DNA of 64,000 nt from Acinetobacter wuhouensis. GTDB lineage: Bacteria; Pseudomonadota; Gammaproteobacteria; Pseudomonadales; Moraxellaceae. A model generated the notes under the pieces. That model was not told the origin of the DNA and ran no database searches. It saw nothing but the letters and a program-made list of their open reading frames with translations. Every line of letters starts with the position of its first letter. Within the stretch, counting starts at the first letter, position 1. The translations under genes were made by a program, and so were the position numbers. The stretch is taken from contig NZ_CP031716.1 in NCBI RefSeq assembly GCF_001696605.3, forward strand, positions 682,001 through 746,000, in the 5' to 3' direction. Of the stretch, positions 9,541 through 18,998 are shown piece by piece.

Positions 9541-10062
9541 ATGAAACAAATACTCAATTTTAGTTTATTTGCATTACTGCTTTCGGGTGCTTATACAACA
9601 ACTTGGGCAGATGGAAAGGACTGGGGCAATTATCGAAGTGTAGAGCGCCATCAGCATCAATCCCCGACGAGAACCTATACTTATACCGATCAATATGGTC
9701 GTCCGATGTCTGAACAAGTCCCGATACGACCTCAGAATAATCGACCGTATCTAAACTATCCTAGTTATCCAAGCTACCCGCATTATCCTCATCAAAATTA
9801 CCCAGATCATGGTTATCCAGATCGCCCTTATCCTGTTTATCCGCCACAAAATGGTGTAACGATTATTTATAACCATCAGTTTCCAACACAGACAACCTAC
9901 TCTGGAAACAGTTATGGTTATGTCAATGGAAATGGGACGATTAAAAGTTCGCAATATACCTTGATTAGTGATTGGCGCCGTTATGGTTTGCCTGATCCAC
10001 AAGTGGGGATGCATTGGGTCTATGAAAATGGACGTTATGTACAGATTCCAAATGATCGCTAG
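9541..10062 (+). CDS. Secreted RcnB-like protein with Tyr/Pro repeats
   Basis: A 173-aa exported protein with a signal peptide (MKQILNFSLFALLLSGAYTT, cut near WA/DGK). A central low-complexity Y-P repeat (YPSYPSYPHYPHQNYPDHGY) is followed by a C-terminal module, SDWRRYGLPDPQVGMHWVYE then GRYVQIPND. That module resembles the RcnB family (Ni/Co homeostasis, periplasmic). GGGGG five nt upstream supports the ATG at 9541; an in-frame GTG at 9529 overlaps this site and is less likely. A direct metal role is inferred from family resemblance only. Confidence 0.7.
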   Translation: MKQILNFSLFALLLSGAYTTTWADGKDWGNYRSVERHQHQSPTRTYTYTDQYGRPMSEQVPIRPQNNRPYLNYPSYPSYPHYPHQNYPDHGYPDRPYPVYPPQNGVTIIYNHQFPTQTTYSGNSYGYVNGNGTIKSSQYTLISDWRRYGLPDPQVGMHWVYENGRYVQIPNDR

Positions 10063-10091
10063 ATAAATTGATATCAATCACTAAGATAATT

Positions 10092-10124
10092 GCCTCTCCT
10101 TGAGGAGAGGGTTAGGGTGAGGTG
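10092..10124. repeat. Short copy of the GGAGAGGGTTAGGG palindromic repeat
   Basis: CCTCTCCTTGAGGAGAGG is followed by GTTAGGGTGAGG, the same core as in the MITE-like elements. It lies between two convergent genes. Confidence 0.7.
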
Positions 10125-10147
10125 GATTTTTGTAAAACATTTGATTT

Positions 10148-10642
10148 TTAAGCCAATTCATCATCCTCAGGTTTTGGCGTTTTACCATAAGGCAGTGGTT
10201 GGTCTTGGTGCTTTTCCCGAATCACAGAAGGAAATTTCCAAGAGGCAAAACGTACAATTAAAATTGAAAAGGCTAAAATCAGAATTGAGCCTGTAATAAT
10301 GAGCTGATCAATATCCGCTTTATGGTCATGTTGAATATCGGAAATAAGTAGGCGGGTCAGTGCGGTAATGGCGATATAAATCAGGAAACGGACAGGCATG
10401 TGATTGGTTTTAAAATAAATTCCGACCATTGCACCCAATTCTAAGTAAATGAATAACAATAAAATATCATCAATCGTAGCGTATTGTTTTACGGTTAAAA
10501 TATCAATAATGGTATGCACTGCCGACCATGCGATCATACAGCCGATAATAAAAAGTGCTAAATAGTGAAAGGCTTCTACGGCGATATTGCCAAATTTATC
10601 GAGGAGTTTTTCAATTTTTTCAATACGTGGATCTTTATTCAT
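10148..10642 (-). CDS. psiE: PsiE-family inner membrane protein
   Basis: A 164-aa protein with four hydrophobic helices and the PsiE-family stretch LLFIYLELGAMVGIYFKTNH followed by MPVRFLIYIAITALTRLLI. In E. coli, psiE is induced by phosphate starvation; its function is unknown. GGAGG lies 6 nt before the ATG at 10642, which is chosen over in-frame ATGs at 10654 and 10660. The C-terminal tail is polar and probably cytoplasmic. No Pho box was noticed. Confidence 0.85.
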   Translation of the reverse strand: MNKDPRIEKIEKLLDKFGNIAVEAFHYLALFIIGCMIAWSAVHTIIDILTVKQYATIDDILLLFIYLELGAMVGIYFKTNHMPVRFLIYIAITALTRLLISDIQHDHKADIDQLIITGSILILAFSILIVRFASWKFPSVIREKHQDQPLPYGKTPKPEDDELA

Positions 10643-10829
10643 CACATCCTCCATCTTCAAGGTTTTAAGTTATTTAAAACCATGCAAATTTCATGCACAT
10701 GAAAGGAAAATGAATGTTCTTCGATTTAGAAATAATCATTTTTGATGTTATGTTATTTCTACTCTCGTAATTTGATGACAATAAAAATGTATTTACCAAC
10801 CCACTTTAAACAAGAAGATTTAACTGAGC

Positions 10830-11501
10830 TTATTTATTCATTTGCATAGGCATGTTGATTTGCTCTAAATATTTATCTCGCCAAAAATTTGCTTTATCCA
10901 AATCTTTTTTCACACCTTGTCCTAAACGGTACATTTTTGATAATGAAGATAGGGCAAATGGATGATTTTGTTGCGCTGCTTTTGTATACCATGCTAAAGC
11001 TATTTCAATATTTTTAGGTATACCATCTCCTTTTGCGTAAATTTCACCCAATTTATATTGTGCATCACTTGATCCTTGATCCGCAGATTTTGTGTACCAA
11101 TCAATAGCCTTTTTCTTATCTTGTTTTGTTCCAATTCCATTACAGTACATATCAGCCAATTGTACTTGGGTATATAGATCATTTTGTTCAGCGGCTTTTT
11201 TAAACCATTCAAATGCTTTAGGCGTATTTTGAGTGACGCCTTTTCCCTCAAGATAGTTTTTAGCCAATAGATATTGAGCCGTTACATGACCTTGTTGGGC
11301 TGCTTTTTCATACCATACTGATGCATCGCGATCATTATTTTGTTGTTGATAATGAAAACCCATAGAGAATTGCGCTAAGACATTTCCATGATCAGCTAAG
11401 TCTTGTATTTCAGCTAAACTTTTGAATTGTTGTTCTGCAAATAGAGAAGTGGACAGGGCACTGATTAGTGCTGATAAGCCTATAAACTTTCTAATTTTCA
11501 T
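10830..11501 (-). CDS. Secreted Sel1-repeat (TPR-like) protein
   Basis: A 223-aa protein with a signal peptide (MKIRKFIGLSALISALSTSL, cut near FA/EQQ) and about five Sel1 repeats, recognisable by A-Q/Y-x-L-G/A-x-x-Y and A-x-x-W-Y/F-x-K-A-A patterns (WYEKAAQQGH, WFKKAAEQND, WYTKSADQGS, WYTKAAQQNH). Sel1 proteins act as protein-protein adaptors, here in the periplasm. AAGGA about 12 nt upstream supports 11501; an ATG at 11528 adds a non-signal stretch and is less likely. Confidence 0.82.
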   Translation of the reverse strand: MKIRKFIGLSALISALSTSLFAEQQFKSLAEIQDLADHGNVLAQFSMGFHYQQQNNDRDASVWYEKAAQQGHVTAQYLLAKNYLEGKGVTQNTPKAFEWFKKAAEQNDLYTQVQLADMYCNGIGTKQDKKKAIDWYTKSADQGSSDAQYKLGEIYAKGDGIPKNIEIALAWYTKAAQQNHPFALSSLSKMYRLGQGVKKDLDKANFWRDKYLEQINMPMQMNK

Positions 11502-11633
11502 GACAAATATAATCCTTTTGAATGACATTATTGGTTTAAAGGTTTTTTATATTATCAGGATAATAGTGATGCCCCTTTGATTCAAGGAAGAATGTTTTGG
11601 CTTATGGCTCAGGAGGGTATTTGATATGACAGC

Positions 11634-11667
11634 AAAAAAACACCCCCAACTTTTACAAGTTGAGGGT
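11634..11667 (-). terminator. Terminator after the first acyl-CoA dehydrogenase
   Basis: ACCCCCAACTT pairs with AAGTTGAGGGT (one mismatch, 4-nt loop). An A7 run on the left gives a U-run in the minus-strand transcript. Confidence 0.85.
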
Positions 11668-11704
11668 ATTTTCAAAGTCTAAAACTTATTTAAGAGTTCT
11701 GAAC

Positions 11705-13486
11705 TTAAGCTTGATTGGTAAAGTAATCTTCGCTAAAGCTCATAATCACTTCTGCACCAGATTTAATCTTCGCAACGCGAGAACTTAATTCAGGCAATAC
11801 ACGCTGAATGAAGTAATGCGTCAATGCCAATTTGTCTTGGTAGAATTGACCTTCTTTGGCTTTTGCTGCTTTGGCAATACGAGCAAACATATACGTGAAG
11901 CTGAGTAAGCCCACAGCATGTAAGTAATCTACAGCAACAGCATTTGAGAAGTCCGCATTTTCTTGCGCACGTTCAATAATACGCTGAGTCACGACTTCAA
12001 TTTCAGTGGCAACGTCTAACGTTGCGTCTTTGATGAAATTCAAGTCAGAGTCTAAATCATTGGCAAAATCACGGATTTCAGCGATGTATTCAGCAATGAA
12101 TTCACCATTACATTTAATGGTTTTACGACCAATTAAATCTTGTGACTGAACGCCGTTGGTGCCTTCATAGATTTGTGCAATACGTAAATCACGTACACAT
12201 TGCTCCATGCCCCATTCACGGATAAAGCCGTGACCACCGAAGACCATTTGTGCATCAATTGCAGCATTAAATGCTGTATCAGTTAAGTATGCTTTTGCAA
12301 TTGGTGTGAGTAGTGCAACACGGTTATTGGCAGCAGCAACCGCTTCAGGATCTGTAGAGAATTTGGTGATGTCTAATTGTTGACCGACATAAACTGCAAA
12401 TGCACGAGACGCTTCATTGTTTGCACGAGCATTAAGCAACATACGACGTACATCACCGTGTACTAGGATGCTATCCGCAGGTTTACTTGGTGATTGAACA
12501 CCTTGCGCGCTACGACCTTGTAAACGATCTGTCGCATATTGTGCAGCATTTTGATATGCATATTCAGAAGCGCCTAGACCTTGGATACCCATAGACAAAC
12601 GTTCATAGTTCATCATCACGAACATCGCTGCAAGACCGTGGTTTTCTTTACCTACAAGATAACCTTTGGCAGCATCAAAGTTCATCACACATGTTGCAGA
12701 CGCTTTGATCCCCATTTTGTGTTCGATTGAACCCGGACCTGCGGTATTGCGTTCGCCTAAAGAGCCGTCAGCATTGACAATGAATTTTGGTACGATGAAG
12801 AGTGAAATACCGCGTGAACCCGCAGGTGCATCAGGTGTTTTCGCTAAAACAAGGTGAATGATGTTTTCAGAAAGGTCGTGATCACCACCTGTGATGAAGA
12901 TTTTTGTACCTGTGATGTTGTACGTACCATCTGCATTTGGTTCAGCTTTAGTTTTGATAATGCCTAAATCTGTACCTGCATGAGGTTCAGTCAAACACAT
13001 GGTACCTGACCATTCACCTGTATACATTTTCGGTAAATAGGTTTCTTTTTGCTCTTGAGATGCATAGCTGTTCAACGCCATCCCTGCACCCACAGAAAGA
13101 AGCGGGTAGAGCATGAATGATGGGTTGGTTGCAAATAGCATTTCGTCCGCAAGTACAGTCAGCATTTTTGGCATTGCCTGACCGCCCCATTCCTCATCTG
13201 CACCTAGACCAATCCAACCGCCTTCAGCATATTGTTTAAACGCTTCTTTGAAGCCTGCAGGTGTGGTCACTTTACCATTTTCATAATGCGCACCTTCTTC
13301 ATCACCAGTACGGTTCAAAGGCAGAGTGACATTTTGGGCAAATTTCGCCATTTCTTCCAAAATTGCTTCAGCCGTTGCTGAATCAACATGAGCAAGTTTT
13401 TCATTTGATTGCCAGAATTGTTCTGCATTGAAAACATCATTCAAAATGAATTTCATATCTGCAAGTGGCGCATTATAAATTGGCAT
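11705..13486 (-). CDS. Long acyl-CoA dehydrogenase (DmdC/AcdN type)
   Basis: A 593-aa flavoprotein oxidising acyl-CoA to enoyl-CoA. It has the AcdN-type N-terminal extension (MPIYNAPLADMKFILND), the FAD/substrate region MCLTEPHAGTDLG and FITGGDHD, and the catalytic-base segment IYEGTNGVQSQDLIGRK, plus the extra C-terminal domain of this roughly 590-600 aa class (as in DmdC). Its neighbour at 13.7-15.5 kb is a paralog and an acyl-CoA ligase follows, pointing to beta-oxidation of fatty or related acids. Chain-length preference cannot be read from the sequence. A 7-bp inverted repeat lies about 50 bp upstream. Confidence 0.93.
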   Translation of the reverse strand: MPIYNAPLADMKFILNDVFNAEQFWQSNEKLAHVDSATAEAILEEMAKFAQNVTLPLNRTGDEEGAHYENGKVTTPAGFKEAFKQYAEGGWIGLGADEEWGGQAMPKMLTVLADEMLFATNPSFMLYPLLSVGAGMALNSYASQEQKETYLPKMYTGEWSGTMCLTEPHAGTDLGIIKTKAEPNADGTYNITGTKIFITGGDHDLSENIIHLVLAKTPDAPAGSRGISLFIVPKFIVNADGSLGERNTAGPGSIEHKMGIKASATCVMNFDAAKGYLVGKENHGLAAMFVMMNYERLSMGIQGLGASEYAYQNAAQYATDRLQGRSAQGVQSPSKPADSILVHGDVRRMLLNARANNEASRAFAVYVGQQLDITKFSTDPEAVAAANNRVALLTPIAKAYLTDTAFNAAIDAQMVFGGHGFIREWGMEQCVRDLRIAQIYEGTNGVQSQDLIGRKTIKCNGEFIAEYIAEIRDFANDLDSDLNFIKDATLDVATEIEVVTQRIIERAQENADFSNAVAVDYLHAVGLLSFTYMFARIAKAAKAKEGQFYQDKLALTHYFIQRVLPELSSRVAKIKSGAEVIMSFSEDYFTNQA

Positions 13487-13536
13487 GTGGGTTCACCTGT
13501 TTATTGTTTGAATCTGTTAACTCAGATCAGTTTAAG

Positions 13537-13554
13537 CAACATTTGTGAATGTTG
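13537..13554. promoter_or_regulatory. Inverted repeat upstream of acyl-CoA dehydrogenase
   Basis: CAACATT-TGTG-AATGTTG, a perfect 7-bp inverted repeat about 50 bp upstream of the start at 13486. It is a possible operator; no regulator can be assigned. Confidence 0.4.
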
Positions 13555-13593
13555 TTAGGGGACCTAAGTTGAATAGTGGTTATTTATAAAGAA

Positions 13594-13623
13594 AAAGGAC
13601 GGTGAATGCTATGACCGTCCTTT
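13594..13623 (-). terminator. Terminator after the second acyl-CoA dehydrogenase
   Basis: AAAGGACGGT and ACCGTCCTTT form a perfect 10-bp stem with a 10-nt loop and an A-run on the left, about 55 bp past the stop at 13679. Confidence 0.85.
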
Positions 13624-13678
13624 CTCTATTTCTGCACTCTTGAGTACAGTTTTTTAGCTGACTGTTTAGACAGTCAAA

Positions 13679-15481
13679 TTAGAATGCAAAGTCTTCAGCA
13701 TCCAATGCCATCAATGGATCTAAGCCACCTGCGATCACGTCAACGTGTGAACGAACGCGTGGTAAGATTTTCTTGAAGTAGAATTGAGCTGTTTTGATTT
13801 TTGCATTGTAGAAACCAGTTTCAGTTGAACCTTCAGCCAATTTCTGTTGTGCAACAAGTGCCATACGTGCCCATAGGAATGCAAGCGTTACATAACCAGA
13901 GAAGTATAGGTAATCTACCGCAGCAGCACCAACTTCATCAGGGTTTTGCATTGCTTTCATGCCGATTTGCATGGTTAAGTCGCCCCATTCTTTATTCAGC
14001 GCAGCAAGTGGCTCAAGGAACTGAGCTAATTCAGCATTGTCTTTGTTTGCTTCGATGAATTTGTGGATGATCTTAGTGAAGTCTTTCAACATTGCACCTT
14101 GAGTACCCAAAACTTTACGACCTAACAAATCAAGTGCTTGGATTTCAGTTGTACCTTCGTATAAGCAAGAGATACGTGTATCACGTACGATTTGCTCCAT
14201 ACCATGCTCAGAAATAAAGCCGTGACCACCGAATACTTGTACGCCGTGTTTTGCAGATTCTGAACCCGTTTCAGTTAAGAATGCTTTTGCAATCGGTGTA
14301 AGTAGTGACAAGATGTTGTCAGCAAATTTACGTTCTTCTTCAGTTGCGCCTTGTTCAACAACGTCAGCGTATTGAGAAAGGAAGTAAACCAGTGCACGAC
14401 CACCTTCAGCATACGCTTTTTGTGTCATCAACATGTTACGTACAGCAGGGTGTACGATGATTGGATCTGCTTCTTTTTCAGGTGCTTTAGGACCAGACAG
14501 TGAACGCATTGCCAAACGGTCTTTTGCATAAGCCAAAGCACCTTGGAATGAAGATTCAGAAGCAGTCAGACCTTGTACAGCAGTACCGATACGTGCAGTG
14601 TTCATAAATGTGAACATTGCATGTAAACCACGATTTTCAGGTCCAATCAAGAAACCTTTCGCGTTATCAAAGTTGATCACACACGTTGCATTACCATGGA
14701 TACCCATTTTGTGTTCAATCGAACCACAACGTACGCCATTACGGTCTGCAATAGAACCATCAGCATTGACATTGAATTTAGGAACGATGAATAAAGAGAT
14801 ACCCTTGGTACCTTTAGGCGCACCAGGAAGACGAGCAAGAACGATGTGAACAATGTTCTCTGCCATATCGTGTTCACCAGCAGAGATAAAGATTTTCTCG
14901 CCAGAGATTGCAAAACTACCGTCTGCTTGTGGTTCAGCTTTAGAACGGATAATACCCAAGTCAGAACCTGCATGTGATTCTGTTAAGCACATGGTACCTG
15001 TCCATTCACCTGAAACAAGTTTTGGTAAATACGTTGCTTTTTGTTCAGCAGAACCGTGATGCTCAATGGTACGTACTGCACCATGAGAAAGACCAGGGTA
15101 CATACCCCAAGCCCAGTTTGCAGAACCGACCATTTCAGAAATAGCGGTTGCTAAAGAACCTGGTAAGCCTTGACCGCCATGTTCTTCAGGTACAGAAAGA
15201 GAAGGGAAGCCAAGCTCTACATATTTGTCATAAGCCGCTTTAAAGCCCGTAGGTGTGGTTACAACGCCATCGTTCCAAGTACAACCTTCGCGGTCACCGA
15301 TTTGGTTCAATGGAGATAATTCATTTTCACAGAAATCCGCGCCAGCTTCTAAATATTGATCAATCAATTCACGGCTTACGGTTTCTTGGAATGCAGGTAG
15401 TTTCGCGTAATGTTCTTCAGCATTTAATAATTCATGCAAAACGAAGTGCATATCACGTAAGGGCGCTTTGTATTGTGGCAT
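13679..15481 (-). CDS. Long acyl-CoA dehydrogenase (DmdC/AcdN type), paralog
   Basis: A 600-aa paralog of the neighbouring dehydrogenase with the same domain order: MPQYKAPLRDMHFVLHE start, MCLTESHAGSDLG, FISAGEHDMAE, catalytic-base segment LYEGTTEIQALDLLGRK and the extra C-terminal domain. GAGGAA 6-7 nt upstream supports 15481; the frame extends to 15550 but the extra residues are unlike the family. Its own terminator and a 450-bp upstream gap suggest an independent transcription unit. A role in fatty acid beta-oxidation is inferred from the family and the neighbouring ligase. Confidence 0.93.
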   Translation of the reverse strand: MPQYKAPLRDMHFVLHELLNAEEHYAKLPAFQETVSRELIDQYLEAGADFCENELSPLNQIGDREGCTWNDGVVTTPTGFKAAYDKYVELGFPSLSVPEEHGGQGLPGSLATAISEMVGSANWAWGMYPGLSHGAVRTIEHHGSAEQKATYLPKLVSGEWTGTMCLTESHAGSDLGIIRSKAEPQADGSFAISGEKIFISAGEHDMAENIVHIVLARLPGAPKGTKGISLFIVPKFNVNADGSIADRNGVRCGSIEHKMGIHGNATCVINFDNAKGFLIGPENRGLHAMFTFMNTARIGTAVQGLTASESSFQGALAYAKDRLAMRSLSGPKAPEKEADPIIVHPAVRNMLMTQKAYAEGGRALVYFLSQYADVVEQGATEEERKFADNILSLLTPIAKAFLTETGSESAKHGVQVFGGHGFISEHGMEQIVRDTRISCLYEGTTEIQALDLLGRKVLGTQGAMLKDFTKIIHKFIEANKDNAELAQFLEPLAALNKEWGDLTMQIGMKAMQNPDEVGAAAVDYLYFSGYVTLAFLWARMALVAQQKLAEGSTETGFYNAKIKTAQFYFKKILPRVRSHVDVIAGGLDPLMALDAEDFAF

Positions 15482-15934
15482 ATCGGGTTCCTCAATACTG
15501 GTTAAACCAGATTTATAATCTTGATAAATACAATGTGTCTTCACTGACACATATTTGTTCTAGTACATCGTGCAACATCTTATAGTGACGTACAAGTATT
15601 TCATGGTTATTTCTCTGTGACTGTAAAGTCAAAGAAAAATAGCTTGAAAGTTGTAAGTGCATTGAGTATAAACACTTTTCACTGAAAAATAAGGATACAA
15701 ATTGTCAAAATCGTAAAAAGTTGTGTCTTGTGGGATTGATGCGTATATCGTTTAAATATCGTGGAATGTGTATTGAAAAGTAATTTAAATTGTTGCTGAT
15801 TTGACGATTTTAAATCAGTTAGTGAAAGAGAAACGAAGATGGTGGGTCAGCTCTTAATCGCTAGAAGGAAAAATAGCTCAAAAAGAAAGGTGGCTTATGC
15901 CACCTCTCTTATTAATGAATGGGGATTATCCCGA
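15482..15934. other. 453-bp intergenic region
   Basis: No convincing gene. It must hold the promoter of the dehydrogenase reading left from 15481, and at its right end the terminator of the acyl-CoA ligase. No clear operator or RNA gene was recognised. Confidence 0.6.
15881..15905 (-). terminator. Terminator after the acyl-CoA ligase
   Basis: AGGTGGC-TTAT-GCCACCT hairpin with an A-rich left flank (AAAAAGAAA), reading as a terminator for the minus strand. Confidence 0.7.
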
Positions 15935-17581
15935 TTAATTAAACTCACCGACTGAACGCTCTTTCGCCCAATCACGTAGTACAAATTTCTGTAATTTACC
16001 TGTCGAGGTTTTTGGAATCTCACAAATCACCACATCTTTTGGCACTTTGAAGCGAGCTAAATGCTGTTTACAGAATTCAATCACATCTTCTGGTGTGGTT
16101 TCAGCTCCTTGTTTCAGTTCGATAAATGCACAAGGGACTTCTTGCCAACGAGGGTCTGGTTTTGCTACCACAGCCGCAGTCATGATCGCAGGGTGGGTAT
16201 AAAGTACTTCTTCAACTTCAAGCGATGAAATATTCTCACCGCCTGAAATGATAATGTCTTTTGAACGATCCATGATTTTTGCATAACCATCAGGTTGACA
16301 CACTGCCAAATCACCCGTATGGAACCAACCACCTTTAAAGGCTTCTTCAGTGGCTTGGGTATTTTTCAAATAACCTTTCATCACGATGTTGCCACGGAAC
16401 ATGATTTCGCCCATGGTCGTGCCATCATTCGGTACAGGCTGCATGGTTTCAGGGTCAAGGACACGCATCCCATCTTGTAATGGATAAGGTACACCTTGAC
16501 GCGAATGAAGCTGTGCTTGTTCCTGAATCGACAACTCACTCCAACCTGCTTGTGATGCACACAGCGCAGAAGGACCATAAGTTTCAGTCAAACCATACAC
16601 ATGATTCACTTGCACACCAATATGATGCATTCCTTCAATGATCGCAGCAGGAGGAGCTGCACCTGCCACCATCACTTCAACACGATGATTAAATTTGATT
16701 TGTTTGTCTTTAGGTGTGTTAATCAACATCGACAAGACAATCGGTGCACCACAGAAGTAATCCACTTGGTACTGATCAATCAGTTTGAAAATAAGTTCAG
16801 GATCAATTTTACGCAAACAAATATTGGTACCACCATTGGCTGCAATCGTCCATGCAAAACACCAGCCATTGCAGTGGAATAGTGGCAAAGTCCATAAATA
16901 CTTACAGCGTGGTGTCATTCCACAGGCAATGATATTACTCGCAGCATTGATGTACGCACCACGATGATGATAAACCACACCTTTCGGGTTGCCTGTCGTA
17001 CCAGAAGTATAATTTAGACTGATCGCATCCCATTCATCTTGAGGCAAGTGCCATTCAAAGTTTTCATCGCCACCGTTGAGCCATTCTTCATATTCGATCT
17101 GACCAATACGTGCAGTCGTGTCATTGGCTTCATATTCAACATCTGCCACATCAATGATGTAAATCTCTTGTGGTACCAGTGCAACCGCTTCCTGCGCCAT
17201 TGCTGCAAATTCTGGGTCAACCAAAAGTACTTTGGTTTCAGCATGTTCCAACATGAATGCAATAGTTTTTGCATCTAAACGCGTATTTAGTGTATTTAAA
17301 ACGGCACCTGCCATTGGTACAGCAAAATGTGCTTCAACCATGGCTGGAGTATTCGGTAAAAGCACCGAAACTGTATCATTTTTTTGGATGCCTAGATTTT
17401 GTAATTGATGGGCAAATTGACGGCAACGGGTATAAGTTTCACGCCAAGTAATACGTCGTGCACCATGCACAATCGCATCTTGATGTGGATAAATATAAGC
17501 TGCGCGTTCTAAGTAACGTAGCGGAGATAATGCTACGAAATTGGCAGGTGTGCGTGGTAATTCATCGTATGCACTGACCAT
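15935..17581 (-). CDS. Acyl-CoA ligase (AMP-binding, medium/long-chain fatty acid type)
   Basis: A 548-aa adenylate-forming enzyme making acyl-CoA from an acid, ATP and CoA. It shows the P-loop-like motif YTSGTTGNPKGV, the YGLTETYGP motif, the FHTGDLAV motif, DRSKDIIISGGENISS, and the C-terminal catalytic lysine in PKTSTGKLQKF. It resembles AlkK/DmdB-type ligases. GGAG six nt upstream of 17581 supports this start over an ATG at 17593. Two perfect palindromes lie upstream. With the two dehydrogenases it forms a fatty acid activation and oxidation set, next to the ceramidase locus that would release fatty acids. Confidence 0.93.
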   Translation of the reverse strand: MVSAYDELPRTPANFVALSPLRYLERAAYIYPHQDAIVHGARRITWRETYTRCRQFAHQLQNLGIQKNDTVSVLLPNTPAMVEAHFAVPMAGAVLNTLNTRLDAKTIAFMLEHAETKVLLVDPEFAAMAQEAVALVPQEIYIIDVADVEYEANDTTARIGQIEYEEWLNGGDENFEWHLPQDEWDAISLNYTSGTTGNPKGVVYHHRGAYINAASNIIACGMTPRCKYLWTLPLFHCNGWCFAWTIAANGGTNICLRKIDPELIFKLIDQYQVDYFCGAPIVLSMLINTPKDKQIKFNHRVEVMVAGAAPPAAIIEGMHHIGVQVNHVYGLTETYGPSALCASQAGWSELSIQEQAQLHSRQGVPYPLQDGMRVLDPETMQPVPNDGTTMGEIMFRGNIVMKGYLKNTQATEEAFKGGWFHTGDLAVCQPDGYAKIMDRSKDIIISGGENISSLEVEEVLYTHPAIMTAAVVAKPDPRWQEVPCAFIELKQGAETTPEDVIEFCKQHLARFKVPKDVVICEIPKTSTGKLQKFVLRDWAKERSVGEFN

Positions 17582-17623
17582 GTAAAGCTCCATCTGTATT
17601 TGTTTTATTTTCCATGCCTAAAA

Positions 17624-17635
17624 GATATGCATATC
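17624..17635. promoter_or_regulatory. 12-bp palindrome in ligase promoter
   Basis: GATATGCATATC is a perfect palindrome about 43 bp upstream of the ligase start. It is a possible repressor site. Confidence 0.4.
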
Positions 17636-17678
17636 GTGAATTGAATGCATTTATTCTTTAGTCGAGTATTTATTCTAA

Positions 17679-17696
17679 ATGTAAATGCATTTACAT
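17679..17696. promoter_or_regulatory. 18-bp palindrome in ligase promoter
   Basis: ATGTAAATGCATTTACAT is a perfect 18-bp palindrome, flanked by TTCTAA on the left and TTAGAA on the right. It lies about 100 bp upstream of the ligase start and downstream of the AraC gene. Its size suits a dimeric TetR- or GntR-type regulator. Confidence 0.5.
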
Positions 17697-17812
17697 ACTT
17701 AGAATTTATTGAAGAATAAGTTTTTTATTTAATTTATTGAAAATAAATCAAATAATATAATTTTTTTATTCGCGTAAATCTTGCTGCTATTTACATTTGG
17801 TTAAATAAAGCA

Positions 17813-18862
17813 CTAAGAAACTGAACCCAAGAGTTTAGTTTTTTTGTACTCTGTAGGTGAATATCCTGTCCATTTTTTAAATGCACGGCGGAATTCACGC
17901 AACTCACTAAAGCCCAATTTGAAACTCACTTCACTGATGGATTGATTATCTTCGATCCATTGTTTGGCTTTCGTTTCTAAAACTTGTTGTCTGAGTAGTT
18001 GAAAATTTAGACCTTCATTAAGCAATAAACGGCGTAGATGGCGTTCACTGATATGAAAATGTTGAGCTGCTTGTTGCATGTCGAAACGATCAGGTAAGTG
18101 ACTTTCAATAAGATGTTGTAACACATTGACCAAACTATGTTGATTCATTTGCTCAAACTGTTTTAAGGCTTGATCGCAGATTTGAATTGCCGATTGAAAA
18201 TTGACAGGGCTATAAGTTTTAATGGCTCTTGCTAAAATTGCCGCATTAAATCGAATCAAGTTTCTATGGGCATTAAACAGGATTGGACAATTGAAAAACT
18301 TTTGGTAGTCATCTAAATAAACAGAATGATCATAACTTAATTCTAAGCGAACCAAATCATGATGATCCCCTAGCATCATGTTTAAACAGGTGATCATACT
18401 GGCAAAGGCTTCATCACAAAAAAAAGCGGTTAAATCCCCACAATGACTCCGCTCACTCAGTTCAATTTCGCAATAATCATTCACAATATTAAAAGAAATG
18501 TCTAAGACACTCCCTGAAATGGGGTGATAGTGCAGGGCGGTTTGCATGGCTTCTTCTACGGTTTTACAGGCTTGCATCGCGAAACCTAAAATTCCCATTG
18601 AAATTTGACCTTCGCTGCTGCCCAGTAAAACGCCTAAGTGCGGTTGCTGTGTTTGTTGAATTGCCTGAGAAATGACGCTACAAATTTCTGAAAACTCGAC
18701 AAAACCATGTCCTTGGCGTATTTGTTCCAAGTCTAAACTTTGTGTTGAAAACCATTCCGCATAAGACCAGTGTTGTTGTTCTGCATAGTGGATCAAACTG
18801 GTCAAAATCATCGGTGGTATATAGTATTGAGAATTGGCAAATTCCTTTTGCTGTTCGCTCAT
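17813..18862 (-). CDS. AraC-family transcriptional regulator
   Basis: A 349-aa regulator with the N-terminal arabinose-binding-like domain of the OruR/SphR type and a C-terminal AraC HTH (about residues 240-345: FHISERHLRRLLLNEGLNFQ; SISEVSFKLGFSELREFRRA; WTGYSPTEYK). It is divergent from the ceramidase gene with a 136-bp gap, a typical regulator-target arrangement. In Pseudomonas aeruginosa the AraC-type SphR responds to sphingosine and activates the ceramidase gene, so a similar role is proposed here by context. MSEQQ at 18862 is chosen; an ATG at 18883 has no ribosome site. Confidence 0.88.
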   Translation of the reverse strand: MSEQQKEFANSQYYIPPMILTSLIHYAEQQHWSYAEWFSTQSLDLEQIRQGHGFVEFSEICSVISQAIQQTQQPHLGVLLGSSEGQISMGILGFAMQACKTVEEAMQTALHYHPISGSVLDISFNIVNDYCEIELSERSHCGDLTAFFCDEAFASMITCLNMMLGDHHDLVRLELSYDHSVYLDDYQKFFNCPILFNAHRNLIRFNAAILARAIKTYSPVNFQSAIQICDQALKQFEQMNQHSLVNVLQHLIESHLPDRFDMQQAAQHFHISERHLRRLLLNEGLNFQLLRQQVLETKAKQWIEDNQSISEVSFKLGFSELREFRRAFKKWTGYSPTEYKKTKLLGSVS

Positions 18863-18998
18863 GAAGTCCGATTCGCCCCCCATATTATTGTTGCTTTTAC
18901 CCTCGTTGGTATCGCATATTTTTGATTAAGATTCAATCTACTTCTGATATTGTAAAAGATTTAATTACACTAAAGACGGAAAATAAAGGATTTTAATT

